Positions 24,182 to 32,621 of a DNA stretch of 39,676 nt are shown piece after piece. Position 1 is the stretch's first letter. Every line of letters begins with the position of its first letter. Source of the DNA: Pseudomonadota bacterium (GTDB lineage: Bacteria > Vulcanimicrobiota > Vulcanimicrobiia > Eremiobacterales > Eremiobacteraceae). The notes beneath the pieces were generated by a model, which saw only the letters and a program-made list of their open reading frames with translations, was not told where the DNA came from and did not search any database. Made by a program: the position numbers and the translations under genes. The stretch covers positions 1 through 39,676 of the forward strand of contig JAJPHJ010000118.1 of the NCBI GenBank assembly GCA_021325335.1. The letters run 5' to 3'.

Positions 24182-24694
24182 CTAGCGCACGCTCCGTAAC
24201 CGGCGCGCTGCGGGCACGCCGTCTTCTCTCAGGGTGATGCCGCCACGCTCGAACGGCGTGGAGAGCACGATCATCGTCTTCGTCCGTTCGATCCCGGCCG
24301 TCCGCTTCAACCGGGAGAGGAAGTCATCGAGCTCTGCCGTGGATTTTGTCATGACTTTGAGGATGAAGCTCTCCTCGCCGGTGACGCTGTGCACTTCGCA
24401 GACCTCCGGCAAGGCCGACACGGCAGCCGTGAAACGATCGTAGTCCGTCTGCGCGGAGGTATAGCAACTGACGAATGCGGTCAGTCCAAGACCCAAAAGC
24501 CGTCCGTCCAGCCGAGCGGCGTAACCGCGCACGAAGCCTCTTGCCTCGAGCCGCTTCACGCGCTCGTGCACGGACGCCGCCTTCAGCCCCACCAGCTCTC
24601 CGAGCTCCGCAAACGTCGAGCGCCCGTTGCGCTGCAGCGCGTCGAGCAGTTGCAGGTCGAGTTGGTCTACGGTGGCCCCGGCTCCGTTTAGCAC
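24182..24694 (-). CDS. Lrp/AsnC family transcriptional regulator
   Basis: 170 residues from GTG 24694, with GAGGGA upstream. The N-terminal winged helix-turn-helix (LDLQLLDALQRNGRSTFAELGELVGLKAASVHERVKRLEARGFVRGY) is followed by the RAM ligand-binding domain (PEVCEVHSVTGEESFILKVMT, DLDDFLSRL-like segment). Such proteins bind amino acids and form octamers. The stop codon abuts the ATG of the lysine 2,3-aminomutase gene, so the two form an operon and lysine or beta-lysine is the obvious effector guess. Autoregulation is usual in the family. Confidence 0.95.
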   Translation of the reverse strand: MLNGAGATVDQLDLQLLDALQRNGRSTFAELGELVGLKAASVHERVKRLEARGFVRGYAARLDGRLLGLGLTAFVSCYTSAQTDYDRFTAAVSALPEVCEVHSVTGEESFILKVMTKSTAELDDFLSRLKRTAGIERTKTMIVLSTPFERGGITLREDGVPAARRLRSVR

Positions 24695-24721
24695 GCTTCC
24701 CTCACTCCATTAGGTCACTCT

Positions 24722-24750
24722 ATGATACTACAATGGGTTTGTTCGCGCAA
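24722..24750 (-). promoter_or_regulatory. Candidate promoter for the Lrp-kamA operon
   Basis: On the minus strand TTGCGC (24750-24745), a 17-nt spacer and TATCAT (24727-24722, 5 of 6). Predicted start near 24715, about 20 nt before GTG 24694. The ends CATT...AATG around the -10 form a short imperfect dyad that could serve as an Lrp-type operator. Confidence 0.45.
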
Positions 24751-24812
24751 GCAAGCCAAAGACAGTGAGGTTGTAAGGTGAATGTCCCAAATAGTTGTTT
24801 CTTGTCCCCCGG

Positions 24813-24842
24813 TGAACCACGGCTGGTCTTCCTCCATATATA
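24813..24842 (+). promoter_or_regulatory. Possible ECF-type promoter of the cupredoxin operon
   Basis: TGAACC (24813-24818), a 16-nt spacer and CATATATA (from 24835). This resembles the GAAC-type -35 and CGTA-like -10 of several ECF sigma promoters, and the operon itself encodes an ECF sigma factor. A GCGAGC/GCTCGC hairpin (24847-24868) lies in the leader. The match is loose. Confidence 0.3.
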
Positions 24843-24888
24843 GAGTGCGAGCGCCCTCGAATGCTCGCGTTCATATTGGAGGAACCAA

Positions 24889-25263
24889 ATGCGCCGTCTT
24901 CTCGTCCTTGTCGCGGGGATCGCAACGCTGCTCGGTGCGGGCTCGGTCCTCGCCGACACGCAGCCTTCCCCAGCTGCATCCGCGCAGGTGAAAATCGACA
25001 ATTACACGTTCAAGCCCGCAACGCTCACCATCGCGGCCGGTACGACCGTCACCTGGAAGAACCTCGATGACGATCCCCACACCGCGACCGCCGCCGACGG
25101 CTCTTTTGACAGCAAAGGTCTGGCTCAGGGCGACACGTTCTCATTCCGGTTCACCAAACCGGGCACATACGCGTATCACTGCACCGTGCATCCGTTCATG
25201 CAGGGGACGATCCTCGTCCAGCCCACCACGAGCGACACGTCGGCCAAAAAGGGGGCGCGATAA
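24889..25263 (+). CDS. Cupredoxin (plastocyanin/amicyanin-like blue copper protein)
   Basis: 124 residues with a signal peptide (MRRLLVLVAGIATLLGAGSVLA). The mature part is one cupredoxin domain: KIDNYTFKPATLTIAAGTTV, then NLDDDPHTAT with ligand His64, and the C-terminal ligand loop YHCTVHPFM (Cys98, His101, Met104). This is the His-Cys-His-Met set of a type 1 copper site for periplasmic electron transfer. GGAGG lies 6 nt before the ATG. Its TAA overlaps the ATG of the metallophosphatase gene (TAATG). It is the first gene of a four-gene operon ending with an ECF sigma/anti-sigma pair. Confidence 0.92.
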   Translation: MRRLLVLVAGIATLLGAGSVLADTQPSPAASAQVKIDNYTFKPATLTIAAGTTVTWKNLDDDPHTATAADGSFDSKGLAQGDTFSFRFTKPGTYAYHCTVHPFMQGTILVQPTTSDTSAKKGAR

Positions 25264-26159
25264 TGGATCGCAGCAAGTTCTTGGAGTGCATGGCATGGTG
25301 CGGCACGGGGGTGCTCTACAGCGTGGCGGCTCCCGGCATCGTCGGCCGGGCGCTCGCCGATCCTGTCGTTGCAGCCGCCGGCACGCGCACCTTCGTGCAG
25401 ATCAGCGATTCGCACGTGGGCTTTCACGGCGAGGCGAACCCGGACGTCCTTGCCACCTTCCAAGCCGCGATCGATAGGATCAACGCGCTTCCGTCCGCGC
25501 CCGAGTTCGTCATGCACACGGGCGACCTGACGCACCTTTCAAAAGCGGAGCAGTTCGATACGGTGCAGCAAATGCTCGGCACGATCAAGACGGGTGCCGT
25601 CTACGCGGTGCCGGGCGAACACGACATCATCGATGACAACGGCGCGCAATACTTCAAGATGTTCGGCAAGAGCGTCAAGCCCTGGTACAGCTTCGATGCG
25701 GCAGGCGTGCACGCACTCGCGTTGACCAACGTCCTCAACATCACCGCCGGCGGAATGCTCGGGCGAGACCAGCTGGAGTGGGCCCGCGGCGACCTTGCCA
25801 AACAGCGCGCGGATACGCCGATCACCGTCTTCGCACACATCCCCCTTTATGCCGCGTACCCGGAATGGGGATGGACCACCGACGACTACATGGAACTGCT
25901 GGCCATGTTGCGGCCTTTCGATTCCGTGACCGTCCTCAACGGGCACATCCACCAAGTGCTCTCAAAAGTGGACGGGAAAGTGACGTTCTTCACCGCGGAT
26001 TCCACAGCGTTTCCGCAACCGAAGCCGGGTGCGGCACCGAAACCCGGACCGTTGAAAGTGCCGGCCGGCGATCTCGGTCAGTACCTCGGCATCCGCACGG
26101 TAACGCTTCAGCCGGTATCCGGTCAGATCGCTGTCGCCGACGAATCGCTCGCGCGATAG
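25263..26159 (+). CDS. Exported calcineurin-like metallophosphatase
   Basis: 298 residues. Dinuclear metal-site motifs: SDSH (D-x-H), HTGDLTH, PGEHD (in place of GNHD), AHIPL and NGHIH, in the right order for a calcineurin-like phosphoesterase. The N-terminus MDRSKFLECMAWCGTGVLYSV looks like a Tat signal in which the twin arginine has become R-S-K, so export route is unclear. Substrate unknown. Translationally coupled to the cupredoxin upstream; the sigma-factor gene begins 3 nt after its stop. Confidence 0.9.
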   Translation: MDRSKFLECMAWCGTGVLYSVAAPGIVGRALADPVVAAAGTRTFVQISDSHVGFHGEANPDVLATFQAAIDRINALPSAPEFVMHTGDLTHLSKAEQFDTVQQMLGTIKTGAVYAVPGEHDIIDDNGAQYFKMFGKSVKPWYSFDAAGVHALALTNVLNITAGGMLGRDQLEWARGDLAKQRADTPITVFAHIPLYAAYPEWGWTTDDYMELLAMLRPFDSVTVLNGHIHQVLSKVDGKVTFFTADSTAFPQPKPGAAPKPGPLKVPAGDLGQYLGIRTVTLQPVSGQIAVADESLAR

Positions 26160-26161
26160 GG

Positions 26162-26719
26162 ATGCCCGAGGGCGCCGAGGAGGCAGCTGATCTTGTGCAC
26201 AGGCTCGGCGCCGACGAACCAGCGGCCTTGGAGCGGGCGCACGCGCTCTATGCCCCGCGCTGCAATGCCATCGCATACCGGATTCTCCGCGACGATGCCG
26301 CCGCGCAGGACGCAGTGCAAGAAGCGTTCCTCTCCTTGTGGCGGCACCGGCACGGTCTCGTGGTGCGCACCGGGGGCCTTTTACCGTGGCTCAGCGTCGT
26401 CACGCGAAACGCCGCCATCGGCATCTTGCGCAGCGACAGCTGGCGGGCTCGCCGCGAGGAGAAATTCAACACGGCAAGCGCCGGTACGGAACCCGACCCA
26501 CTCGAGCGAGCAGCCGCGCGGAGCGACGCGGCACGGCTGCGTAGCGCGCTTCTGGCGTTGCCACCCGAGCAGAAGAACGTCGTCGAGCTTGCCTATTTCC
26601 GATATCTGACGATGGCGCAGATCGCCGAGCGTACGGCGACCCCAGTCGGAACCGTCAAGCGGCGCGCCCAACTCGCGTTGCGCCATCTCTCTCGTCTTTT
26701 GACCGAGGGCGCCACATGA
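26162..26719 (+). CDS. ECF RNA polymerase sigma factor
   Basis: 185 residues. Region 2 (YRILRDDAAAQDAVQEAFLSLWRH) and region 4 (LPPEQKNVVELAYFRYLT then AERTATPVGTVKRRAQLALR, a helix-turn-helix) are complete, with an Ala/Asp-rich linker and no region 3. ATG 26162 follows the metallophosphatase stop by 2 nt; the frame is open much further upstream but runs through that gene in another frame. Its stop overlaps the anti-sigma ATG (ATGA). It probably directs its own operon. Confidence 0.94.
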   Translation: MPEGAEEAADLVHRLGADEPAALERAHALYAPRCNAIAYRILRDDAAAQDAVQEAFLSLWRHRHGLVVRTGGLLPWLSVVTRNAAIGILRSDSWRARREEKFNTASAGTEPDPLERAAARSDAARLRSALLALPPEQKNVVELAYFRYLTMAQIAERTATPVGTVKRRAQLALRHLSRLLTEGAT

Positions 26720-27342
26720 ACATGCATCCGTACGATGAGATCGAGGCGTTCGCGCTTGGAGGGCTGGAGATCGGCGAGGCTTCCCGCGTGCTTGAACATG
26801 CCGAAAGCTGCCCTACGTGCGGCATACTGCTCGCGGAAGCGATGCGCACCGTGACAGCCCTCGAGCCTTCCGATGAGCGAGTCCCGACCCCCATGATGAG
26901 TGTAGGGGCGCGAGTTTACTCGCGCCCACCAACCCGAACGTACGCTTGGGTCGCATCAGTGGCGGCCGCTGCGGCGATCGCGTTGTTCGCCTGGAATCTC
27001 GACCTGCGCTCGCATAGCTTGCCGCTGCCGATCGCGTCTCTCGTGCATAGCCACTTCGAGCATCACGCCCTTCGCGGCGCGCCCGGAGCGGGCTCGGCAA
27101 AAGTCATCCAGGCGCTTGACGGAAGTTGGCTGTATCTGGTGGCAGACGGGCTGAAACCGAACACGCAATACGTCCTGAAAGAGGTTGTCGCGGGCAGCGA
27201 GCGCGATGTCGGAAGCTTTCACAGCAACGATACGGGACAAGCGGCTGCATATTGGTCGCAGCCAACTGCGAAGATCCAGGAGTTTTCGATAGAGCCGCAG
27301 GGTCAGTCGCAGGCTGCTGGATCCGGACTCCGATGGCCTTGA
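26716..27342 (+). CDS. Zinc-binding anti-sigma factor (RskA-like)
   Basis: 208 residues. The cytoplasmic zinc-binding anti-sigma domain has HAESCPTC (H-x3-C-x2-C), followed by a linker, one TM segment (AWVASVAAAAAIALFAW, about 75-92) and an extracytoplasmic RskA-type beta domain (ALDGSWLYLVADGLKPNTQYVLKEVV). It would hold the sigma factor at the membrane until released. The ATG overlaps the sigma stop. The linker SVGARVYSRPPT is encoded by a perfect inverted repeat, described separately. Confidence 0.92.
   Translation: MNMHPYDEIEAFALGGLEIGEASRVLEHAESCPTCGILLAEAMRTVTALEPSDERVPTPMMSVGARVYSRPPTRTYAWVASVAAAAAIALFAWNLDLRSHSLPLPIASLVHSHFEHHALRGAPGAGSAKVIQALDGSWLYLVADGLKPNTQYVLKEVVAGSERDVGSFHSNDTGQAAAYWSQPTAKIQEFSIEPQGQSQAAGSGLRWP
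26906..26927. repeat. Perfect palindrome inside the anti-sigma gene (REP-like)
   Basis: GGGCGCGAG, a 4-nt loop TTTA and CTCGCGCCC: nine perfect pairs. It lies in frame in the linker between the zinc domain and the TM segment and encodes about seven residues. It resembles the short REP or MITE-like palindromes that some GC-rich genomes carry in many copies (often starting GTAGGGGCG). No second copy is seen in the window; a looser relative, ACCCGC-GT-GCGGGT, lies at about 20619-20635. Confidence 0.6.
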
Positions 27343-27419
27343 GGATTAAAACTCATATGAAACGGGCATATCCAGCTTAAGTTTCATCGAGCAAGCAACC
27401 CGGATGCTCGGGACAAGCG

Positions 27420-27450
27420 AAACAGCGGTACCTACGGGAACTGCTGTTTT
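27420..27450 (+). terminator. Rho-independent terminator of the cupredoxin-sigma operon
   Basis: The arm AAACAGCGGTACC pairs with GGAACTGCTGTTT around a TACG tetraloop: thirteen positions with one A/A mismatch and one G.T pair, running into TTTTCGTTCT. It lies 77 nt after the anti-sigma stop and 36 nt before the TamB start, so it separates the two transcription units. Confidence 0.72.
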
Positions 27451-27485
27451 CGTTCTGGGACGTGCGAAGAGGGCATAAGTGATGT

Positions 27486-30400
27486 ATGCACGGCCGCCGC
27501 TGGACAAGACTGCACATCGCGCTCCTGGTCTGCGCCGCGATCGTGGTCCTCGATCTGTTCGCGCTGTCATTCGAGCCTGTGCGCGCGCTTGCGTTGCGAG
27601 CCATCGCCGCATCGGCGCTCTCGCTCAAAGGCTTTCATTTGGAACACGCGGACATCTACGTCGACCGGCAGCGCCTCGCACTCGATCACGTGAGCATCAC
27701 CGAAAACCCAAATCTTCCTTTTTTCCGTGCGGACTCCATCGATGTGCGTTATGAATTGCATGGAATCCACTTGGACAGCGCCGACGTTCGGATCGATCGT
27801 CCGCACCTGTTCCTGCGCCGTCAAAAGGACGGCACGTACAATATCCAGCGGCTCACGGGTGGCTCGGTCGCCAATCCCGCGAACCCGAACCAGCCGAGCA
27901 CGCGTGGAAGTTTCTTGCCCTCGACGTTGCGCCTGTGGCTTGCCTTGGTCAATGGTCGGGTGGACCTTGAAAACGCCTTCGCACCCGGGCGTCCCGGTCG
28001 CCACTTCTCCCTCGGAGCGCTGCGAGCGACGGCGTACCTCGACCCTGGGAGCGTCTCTACGGGCTCTTTCGGCGCAGAGATCATCACCAATGCACGGAAC
28101 GCTCCGCTGAGGGGCACGTTCCTTGAGGACGATCGCACGAAATTCGCGGCGCTGCGCGCGCACGCCACGGGCGTGCCACTGGCGCCGGTGCTCGATCTCA
28201 TCGTCTCGTCGCCGGCCTTCATCGTGGACGAGGGCCTGGCGGATTTCAACCTCAACGGGTATGCGTTGCAATGGTCGTCAGAGGGCCCGCAATGGCACGT
28301 GCTCGGTCGCGGGGCTTTCCACAGCGGACGCATCAATGTGACTCCGCTCGCCGCCGCAGCGCGGAATGCTCGTGGTCCGCTCGCGTTCAACGACGGCGTG
28401 CTGTTCTTGCCATCCATCATCGCGGACGCGGCAGGCCTCCGCGTGAAGGCACACGGATCGATCAACCTGACCGCCGGCCCGACCATTAGCCTGTCCGTCT
28501 CCTCGGGGGGGCCTCTCGCGCGCGCGCGCGACCTCTTCAGCTTCTCGCGCGCGATGCCGTTGCACGGCAACGTCACGGCACTTGCAAAGGTGAACGGCTC
28601 TCTCACCGATCCACTCGTCGCAGCAAGCGCAGTATTCCCTCACGGGCTCTCGTACGGTACCATGCCGATCGAAAGCGCGATCGTGTCGCTTGCGTACTTT
28701 CACAATCATCTGACGTTCCCGATGATCGCCGCTCGCTACCGAGCGTTTTCGGTCTATGGCGACGGTGACATCTTTGTACCCTCGACCAGACAGCCGCCTC
28801 GCGGGCAGTTCATCTTGGCGCTGCGGGGTCCGTCGAAGAACATACCCTGGCTCGCCAACCTGGAAGATCGTGGCGTCCTGACCGGGCGTGCGGCGCTCGA
28901 AGGGCCGCTCGCACAGCTGAACGGTTATGGCTTCGTCCGTCTGCAAGGGCCCGGACAAACAGTTCGCTCCTCGTTCTCCGCGACGGGCCAAGCATTCACG
29001 TTCGGACCCATGCTCGCCGATCAGTCGCGAGGCGGAAGCCTGTGGATCGCGGGCAGCGTCGACCGCGGCGATCGGCAAGCGCACGGAGATCTGGTTGCCG
29101 ATCGCTTCGTCCTTGCGCTCAACCCGCGGCGGGTCGCGCTGCCCGGCGTCATCGATCGCCCGTACGGAACTCCACAGGTCGGTGCGGTCCTGACCGGCGG
29201 CGCCCGCATGGATGGGGAAGTGCGCGCTCCGCAATTCGATCTGGGCTTAGAGATGCGGCGTCTCGCCGTCGCCGGTTCGCCCGGCGGCGATATCGATCTG
29301 GCAGGCATGGGCCAAGCGGGCCTGGCCTGGTTGCGTGTGAGTGGCCCGGCAGCGCGCGTCGCCGGCATTCCGTTTCACGACGCGAACCTGCTCGCCGGGC
29401 TCGATGGCACGGGGCTACATGTCTACGGCGCGTCAGCCGACATGGCCGGCGGGCGCGTCGCGGTCGTGGGCGAGCTGCCGATAGCGCCGGGGCATCCTTC
29501 GAGGCAACATGAACTTTTTGCGGTCGCACGCAACGTCGATCTTTCAGATCTGCGCGGGCTTGGGCTGCCGGTCAACGCCGGCCAGATCAACGCGATGGGA
29601 TCGCTACGCGGTTCGACAAGCCGGCCGCGACTTGCGCTTTCCGCCCAACTCTCAAACGGCGATTTGAACGGCACGCCGATGAGCGGCGATGCGCAACTCG
29701 CTTACCGCGGTTCGACGCTCACGCTCGGACCGAGCCGCATTATGCTCGGGAGGGGTAGCCAAGTGACGGCGAGCGGTGTCGTCCACGACGTCGTGGATGC
29801 GGCCTCGCTTCGTGCAGGAAGACTTGACGTCAATGCTTCTACCACCGAGGCGGACATTTCAGACCTGGGCGGTCAGTCGCTGCCCATCGCGGGCACGGTC
29901 GATGCGAATCTCCATCTTGGCGGGACCATGTCTTCGCCCATCGTCGCGGGTTCGGTCGATTCTCCGGCAGGCACCGTACGCGGCGTTCCTTATCGGGACC
30001 TCGGGGGAGCGGTCAACGCCGAGTATGGAGCTCTCGCGCTAAGCGCGGGTCATATCACGATCGGCAGCTCATCCATCGATGCGTCCGGATCTGTCGGCGC
30101 CACCTCGGCTGCGCTTGAGCTTTCGAGCCGGCACATCGACCTTTCCGATTTTAACGATTTCTTCCAAGGCTCCGATGTCTTCGAAGGCTCGGGCGCCATG
30201 CGCCTGGCGCTCGACACCTCGCACGGTTCGCCTTCGGCAGACGGGTCTGCCCGTTTCCGCGATGTGGCGGTCATGGGAATTCCGCTCGATCAATTGCAAG
30301 CCGGAATCCGCACCCAGCACGGCACGATCCTCGCGGACGTCCGGCAAAGCGGCGCCATCGCCCACACCCATTTGCAGACCGCGATCACGCTTCCCGAAAA

Positions 30401-32594
30401 TGCATCTGGTCTCGCGCAGCTCAGCCGCGCAGCGTATCGCATGAGCGCCGATTCGAGCGATCTCGATGTGGCGATGCTGAGCCCGTTCTTGCCCGCGGCA
30501 GCCGAAGGGGTCCGCGGCCGTCTTTCGATCGATGCCGTCGCGAGTGGCCCGCTGCAACACCTGAGTGCGGGCGCGCGCTTCGCCCTGCGCAACGGTTTCG
30601 TGCGCAAGGACCCCATCAATGTGCTTTCCGGCGATGTCGCCGACAACGGTAGGTCGCTTCGCGTCAATGCGTTTCATCTCAACGTGAGCGACGTCGACGT
30701 GAACCTCAGAGGCGCGTACCAGAGAAACGGCGCGATCGTCGCGCACGGGCTGCTGCAGACGAAAAGTCTCGCGACGGTGGCACGGCTTGCGCACTTCCCG
30801 CATGTCGTCACCGGGCGCGCCGCTCTCGCCTTCGATGCCTCGGGTACCGTTCAAAGCCCTCGCTTGCAAGCGATGATCACTGCGGATCAGGGAAGCGCCT
30901 ATGGCGTTCGATATCAGCATGTGGCAGTGAACTCGCTCTACGCCCCGGGCAGTATCGATGTCCGGACGGCATCCGTCCAATTCCCGAGCCAAGCAGGCAC
31001 GATCGTCGCTTCGGGGACTGCCCCCCTGGCGTACGGCCCCCAACCTGCGGACCCTCCGGGGCAGCCGCTCAGGCCAATACCGCTGGATGTCCACGTGCGC
31101 ACGCTGGGCCTCGACCTTTCGGTTTTTAATCCGTTGCTCGCGGCGCGCGCATCGCTTGGAGGAAAACTTGATTTTGCGGCCTCAGCGACCGGCTCGCTGC
31201 AGAGACCGACGTTGGCTGGATACGCTTCCGTGCGCAAGGGCACGATCAAATCGCCCTACGAGACCGTGCCGCTGACCGGCCTGGATATGGATCTCGCCTT
31301 CAACAACACCTCGATTGCGCTCAAGCGGCTGCAAGGGGTGCTTGGCAAAGGTTCGATCGACGCGCGCGGGATCGCGCGACTCATCCCTTCCGGCCGCAAC
31401 AGCGGCGGGCCGGGCGCGCTTGCGTATAGCGCGACGCTGAACGCGCACAATGCGAATCTTGCGGTGCCCAATTTCTTCAGCGGCGTTTTGAACTCCGACC
31501 TTTCATTGCACAGCGGACCGCCGGTTGCACGACTTGCCGGTACCGTTGCGATTTCCGATTCGAGCATTCCGTTTGCTGGGATCCTCGCGCTCGCGGGCGG
31601 CAGGTCGAGCGGACCTGCGCAGAGCGCGGTCGTTCCGGGAGTTCCTCCGCTGCGCAAGGGACACACGGTCGCGTACGCTGGGAGCATCTACGGTCAGGAC
31701 GTCCAGTACGAACAGCCGACGCCCACCCCGACGAAGCTCATACCCCGACGAGCGCTGCAGGCGACGCCGGTCGAGCTCGACGTCAATGCCGTAGCAGGCA
31801 AAAACGTGCAGACGACTGGTCTGATCACCGTCACGGGCGCTGGCGCCGTCCACGTCGGTGGCACTGCGACAGCGCCGCTGCTCGTGGGTGGAATCGATCT
31901 GCTCCGCGGACAGGTCAGTCTCTTCGACACGACCTTCGACCTCCAACGCGGGCGGGTGGCCTTCCATCCGCGTGACGGGTTGCTGCCGACCGTCAACGTG
32001 GCCGCAGCCGCCTATCGGCCCGAGGCCGAGGTGACCGTCGTCGTATTCGGACGCGTGGACGAACTGCACACGGACATCGAGTCGGATCCGCCCATGACGC
32101 AAGATCAAATATTGGCGAACATCTTGCATATCGGGGACATCAACACCGCGCTCAGCGGCGGAGGCACGGGCCAACCCGTGAACGGCGGCGAGGTGGCGGA
32201 GAACTTCATGGTATCCGAGGCCACTGCGCCGCTCTTCGCTGCGCTCAACTACGGTTTGGAGCAAGCGTTAAACGTCGAGGAATTCAATCTTGCGATCGGG
32301 CCGAACGGCTCGCCGCTGCTCGAATTACGCAAGCGCTGGGGCAAGAACGTCGCGGCCTTATTCCGTGAAGGCCTCGGCACGCCGCCCCAGCAGATCTACG
32401 GTCTATCGTATAACGTGCGCAACAATCTCGAGGTCGACCTGGAAGAGGCGGAAAATCCGCCTGGCACGATAGGTCAAAACGGTCTGCAGCCGATCTGGCA
32501 GACGACGCTGCAAGCGACCGCGCATTTCGACACGAATCGCCACAAGCGCATCGCGAAGAAAGCTCACGCCAAGCCGAACGCTTCCGGGAAATGA
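27486..32594 (+). CDS. tamB: TamB-like translocation/assembly protein
   Basis: 1702 residues. An N-terminal signal anchor (LHIALLVCAAIVVLDLFAL) is followed by very long beta-helical repeats and ends in the TamB C-terminal region (former DUF490) from about 1300: FDLQRGRVAFHPRDGLLPTV, PMTQDQILANILH, LGYNV-like LSYNVRNNLEVDLE. AsmA/TamB-type proteins bridge the inner and outer membranes and move lipids or assist outer-membrane protein assembly. Its presence supports a diderm envelope. It lies directly downstream of the operon terminator; no TamA/BamA gene adjoins. GAGGG upstream of ATG 27486 is spaced rather far. Confidence 0.88.
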   Translation: MHGRRWTRLHIALLVCAAIVVLDLFALSFEPVRALALRAIAASALSLKGFHLEHADIYVDRQRLALDHVSITENPNLPFFRADSIDVRYELHGIHLDSADVRIDRPHLFLRRQKDGTYNIQRLTGGSVANPANPNQPSTRGSFLPSTLRLWLALVNGRVDLENAFAPGRPGRHFSLGALRATAYLDPGSVSTGSFGAEIITNARNAPLRGTFLEDDRTKFAALRAHATGVPLAPVLDLIVSSPAFIVDEGLADFNLNGYALQWSSEGPQWHVLGRGAFHSGRINVTPLAAAARNARGPLAFNDGVLFLPSIIADAAGLRVKAHGSINLTAGPTISLSVSSGGPLARARDLFSFSRAMPLHGNVTALAKVNGSLTDPLVAASAVFPHGLSYGTMPIESAIVSLAYFHNHLTFPMIAARYRAFSVYGDGDIFVPSTRQPPRGQFILALRGPSKNIPWLANLEDRGVLTGRAALEGPLAQLNGYGFVRLQGPGQTVRSSFSATGQAFTFGPMLADQSRGGSLWIAGSVDRGDRQAHGDLVADRFVLALNPRRVALPGVIDRPYGTPQVGAVLTGGARMDGEVRAPQFDLGLEMRRLAVAGSPGGDIDLAGMGQAGLAWLRVSGPAARVAGIPFHDANLLAGLDGTGLHVYGASADMAGGRVAVVGELPIAPGHPSRQHELFAVARNVDLSDLRGLGLPVNAGQINAMGSLRGSTSRPRLALSAQLSNGDLNGTPMSGDAQLAYRGSTLTLGPSRIMLGRGSQVTASGVVHDVVDAASLRAGRLDVNASTTEADISDLGGQSLPIAGTVDANLHLGGTMSSPIVAGSVDSPAGTVRGVPYRDLGGAVNAEYGALALSAGHITIGSSSIDASGSVGATSAALELSSRHIDLSDFNDFFQGSDVFEGSGAMRLALDTSHGSPSADGSARFRDVAVMGIPLDQLQAGIRTQHGTILADVRQSGAIAHTHLQTAITLPENASGLAQLSRAAYRMSADSSDLDVAMLSPFLPAAAEGVRGRLSIDAVASGPLQHLSAGARFALRNGFVRKDPINVLSGDVADNGRSLRVNAFHLNVSDVDVNLRGAYQRNGAIVAHGLLQTKSLATVARLAHFPHVVTGRAALAFDASGTVQSPRLQAMITADQGSAYGVRYQHVAVNSLYAPGSIDVRTASVQFPSQAGTIVASGTAPLAYGPQPADPPGQPLRPIPLDVHVRTLGLDLSVFNPLLAARASLGGKLDFAASATGSLQRPTLAGYASVRKGTIKSPYETVPLTGLDMDLAFNNTSIALKRLQGVLGKGSIDARGIARLIPSGRNSGGPGALAYSATLNAHNANLAVPNFFSGVLNSDLSLHSGPPVARLAGTVAISDSSIPFAGILALAGGRSSGPAQSAVVPGVPPLRKGHTVAYAGSIYGQDVQYEQPTPTPTKLIPRRALQATPVELDVNAVAGKNVQTTGLITVTGAGAVHVGGTATAPLLVGGIDLLRGQVSLFDTTFDLQRGRVAFHPRDGLLPTVNVAAAAYRPEAEVTVVVFGRVDELHTDIESDPPMTQDQILANILHIGDINTALSGGGTGQPVNGGEVAENFMVSEATAPLFAALNYGLEQALNVEEFNLAIGPNGSPLLELRKRWGKNVAALFREGLGTPPQQIYGLSYNVRNNLEVDLEEAENPPGTIGQNGLQPIWQTTLQATAHFDTNRHKRIAKKAHAKPNASGK

Positions 32595-32609
32595 GAATTT
32601 CCTCCCGGA
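32583..32609 (+). other. Bulged hairpin at the tamB stop
   Basis: TCCGGGAAAT pairs with ATTT and CCCGGA around GAGA, with a 3-nt CCT bulge. It overlaps the last codon and stop of tamB and lies 13 nt before GTG 32622. No T-run follows, so it may be a weak terminator or affect translation of the next gene. Confidence 0.35.
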
Positions 32610-32621
32610 CAGAAACTTGAC

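Noticed and set aside
25778-26161. Upstream extension of the sigma factor
   Set aside because: It runs through the metallophosphatase gene in a different frame; ATG 26162 begins at the sigma domain.
27567-32264. Several long minus-strand frames opposite tamB
   Set aside because: High-GC shadows rich in Arg and Ala; the TamB reading on the plus strand explains the region.
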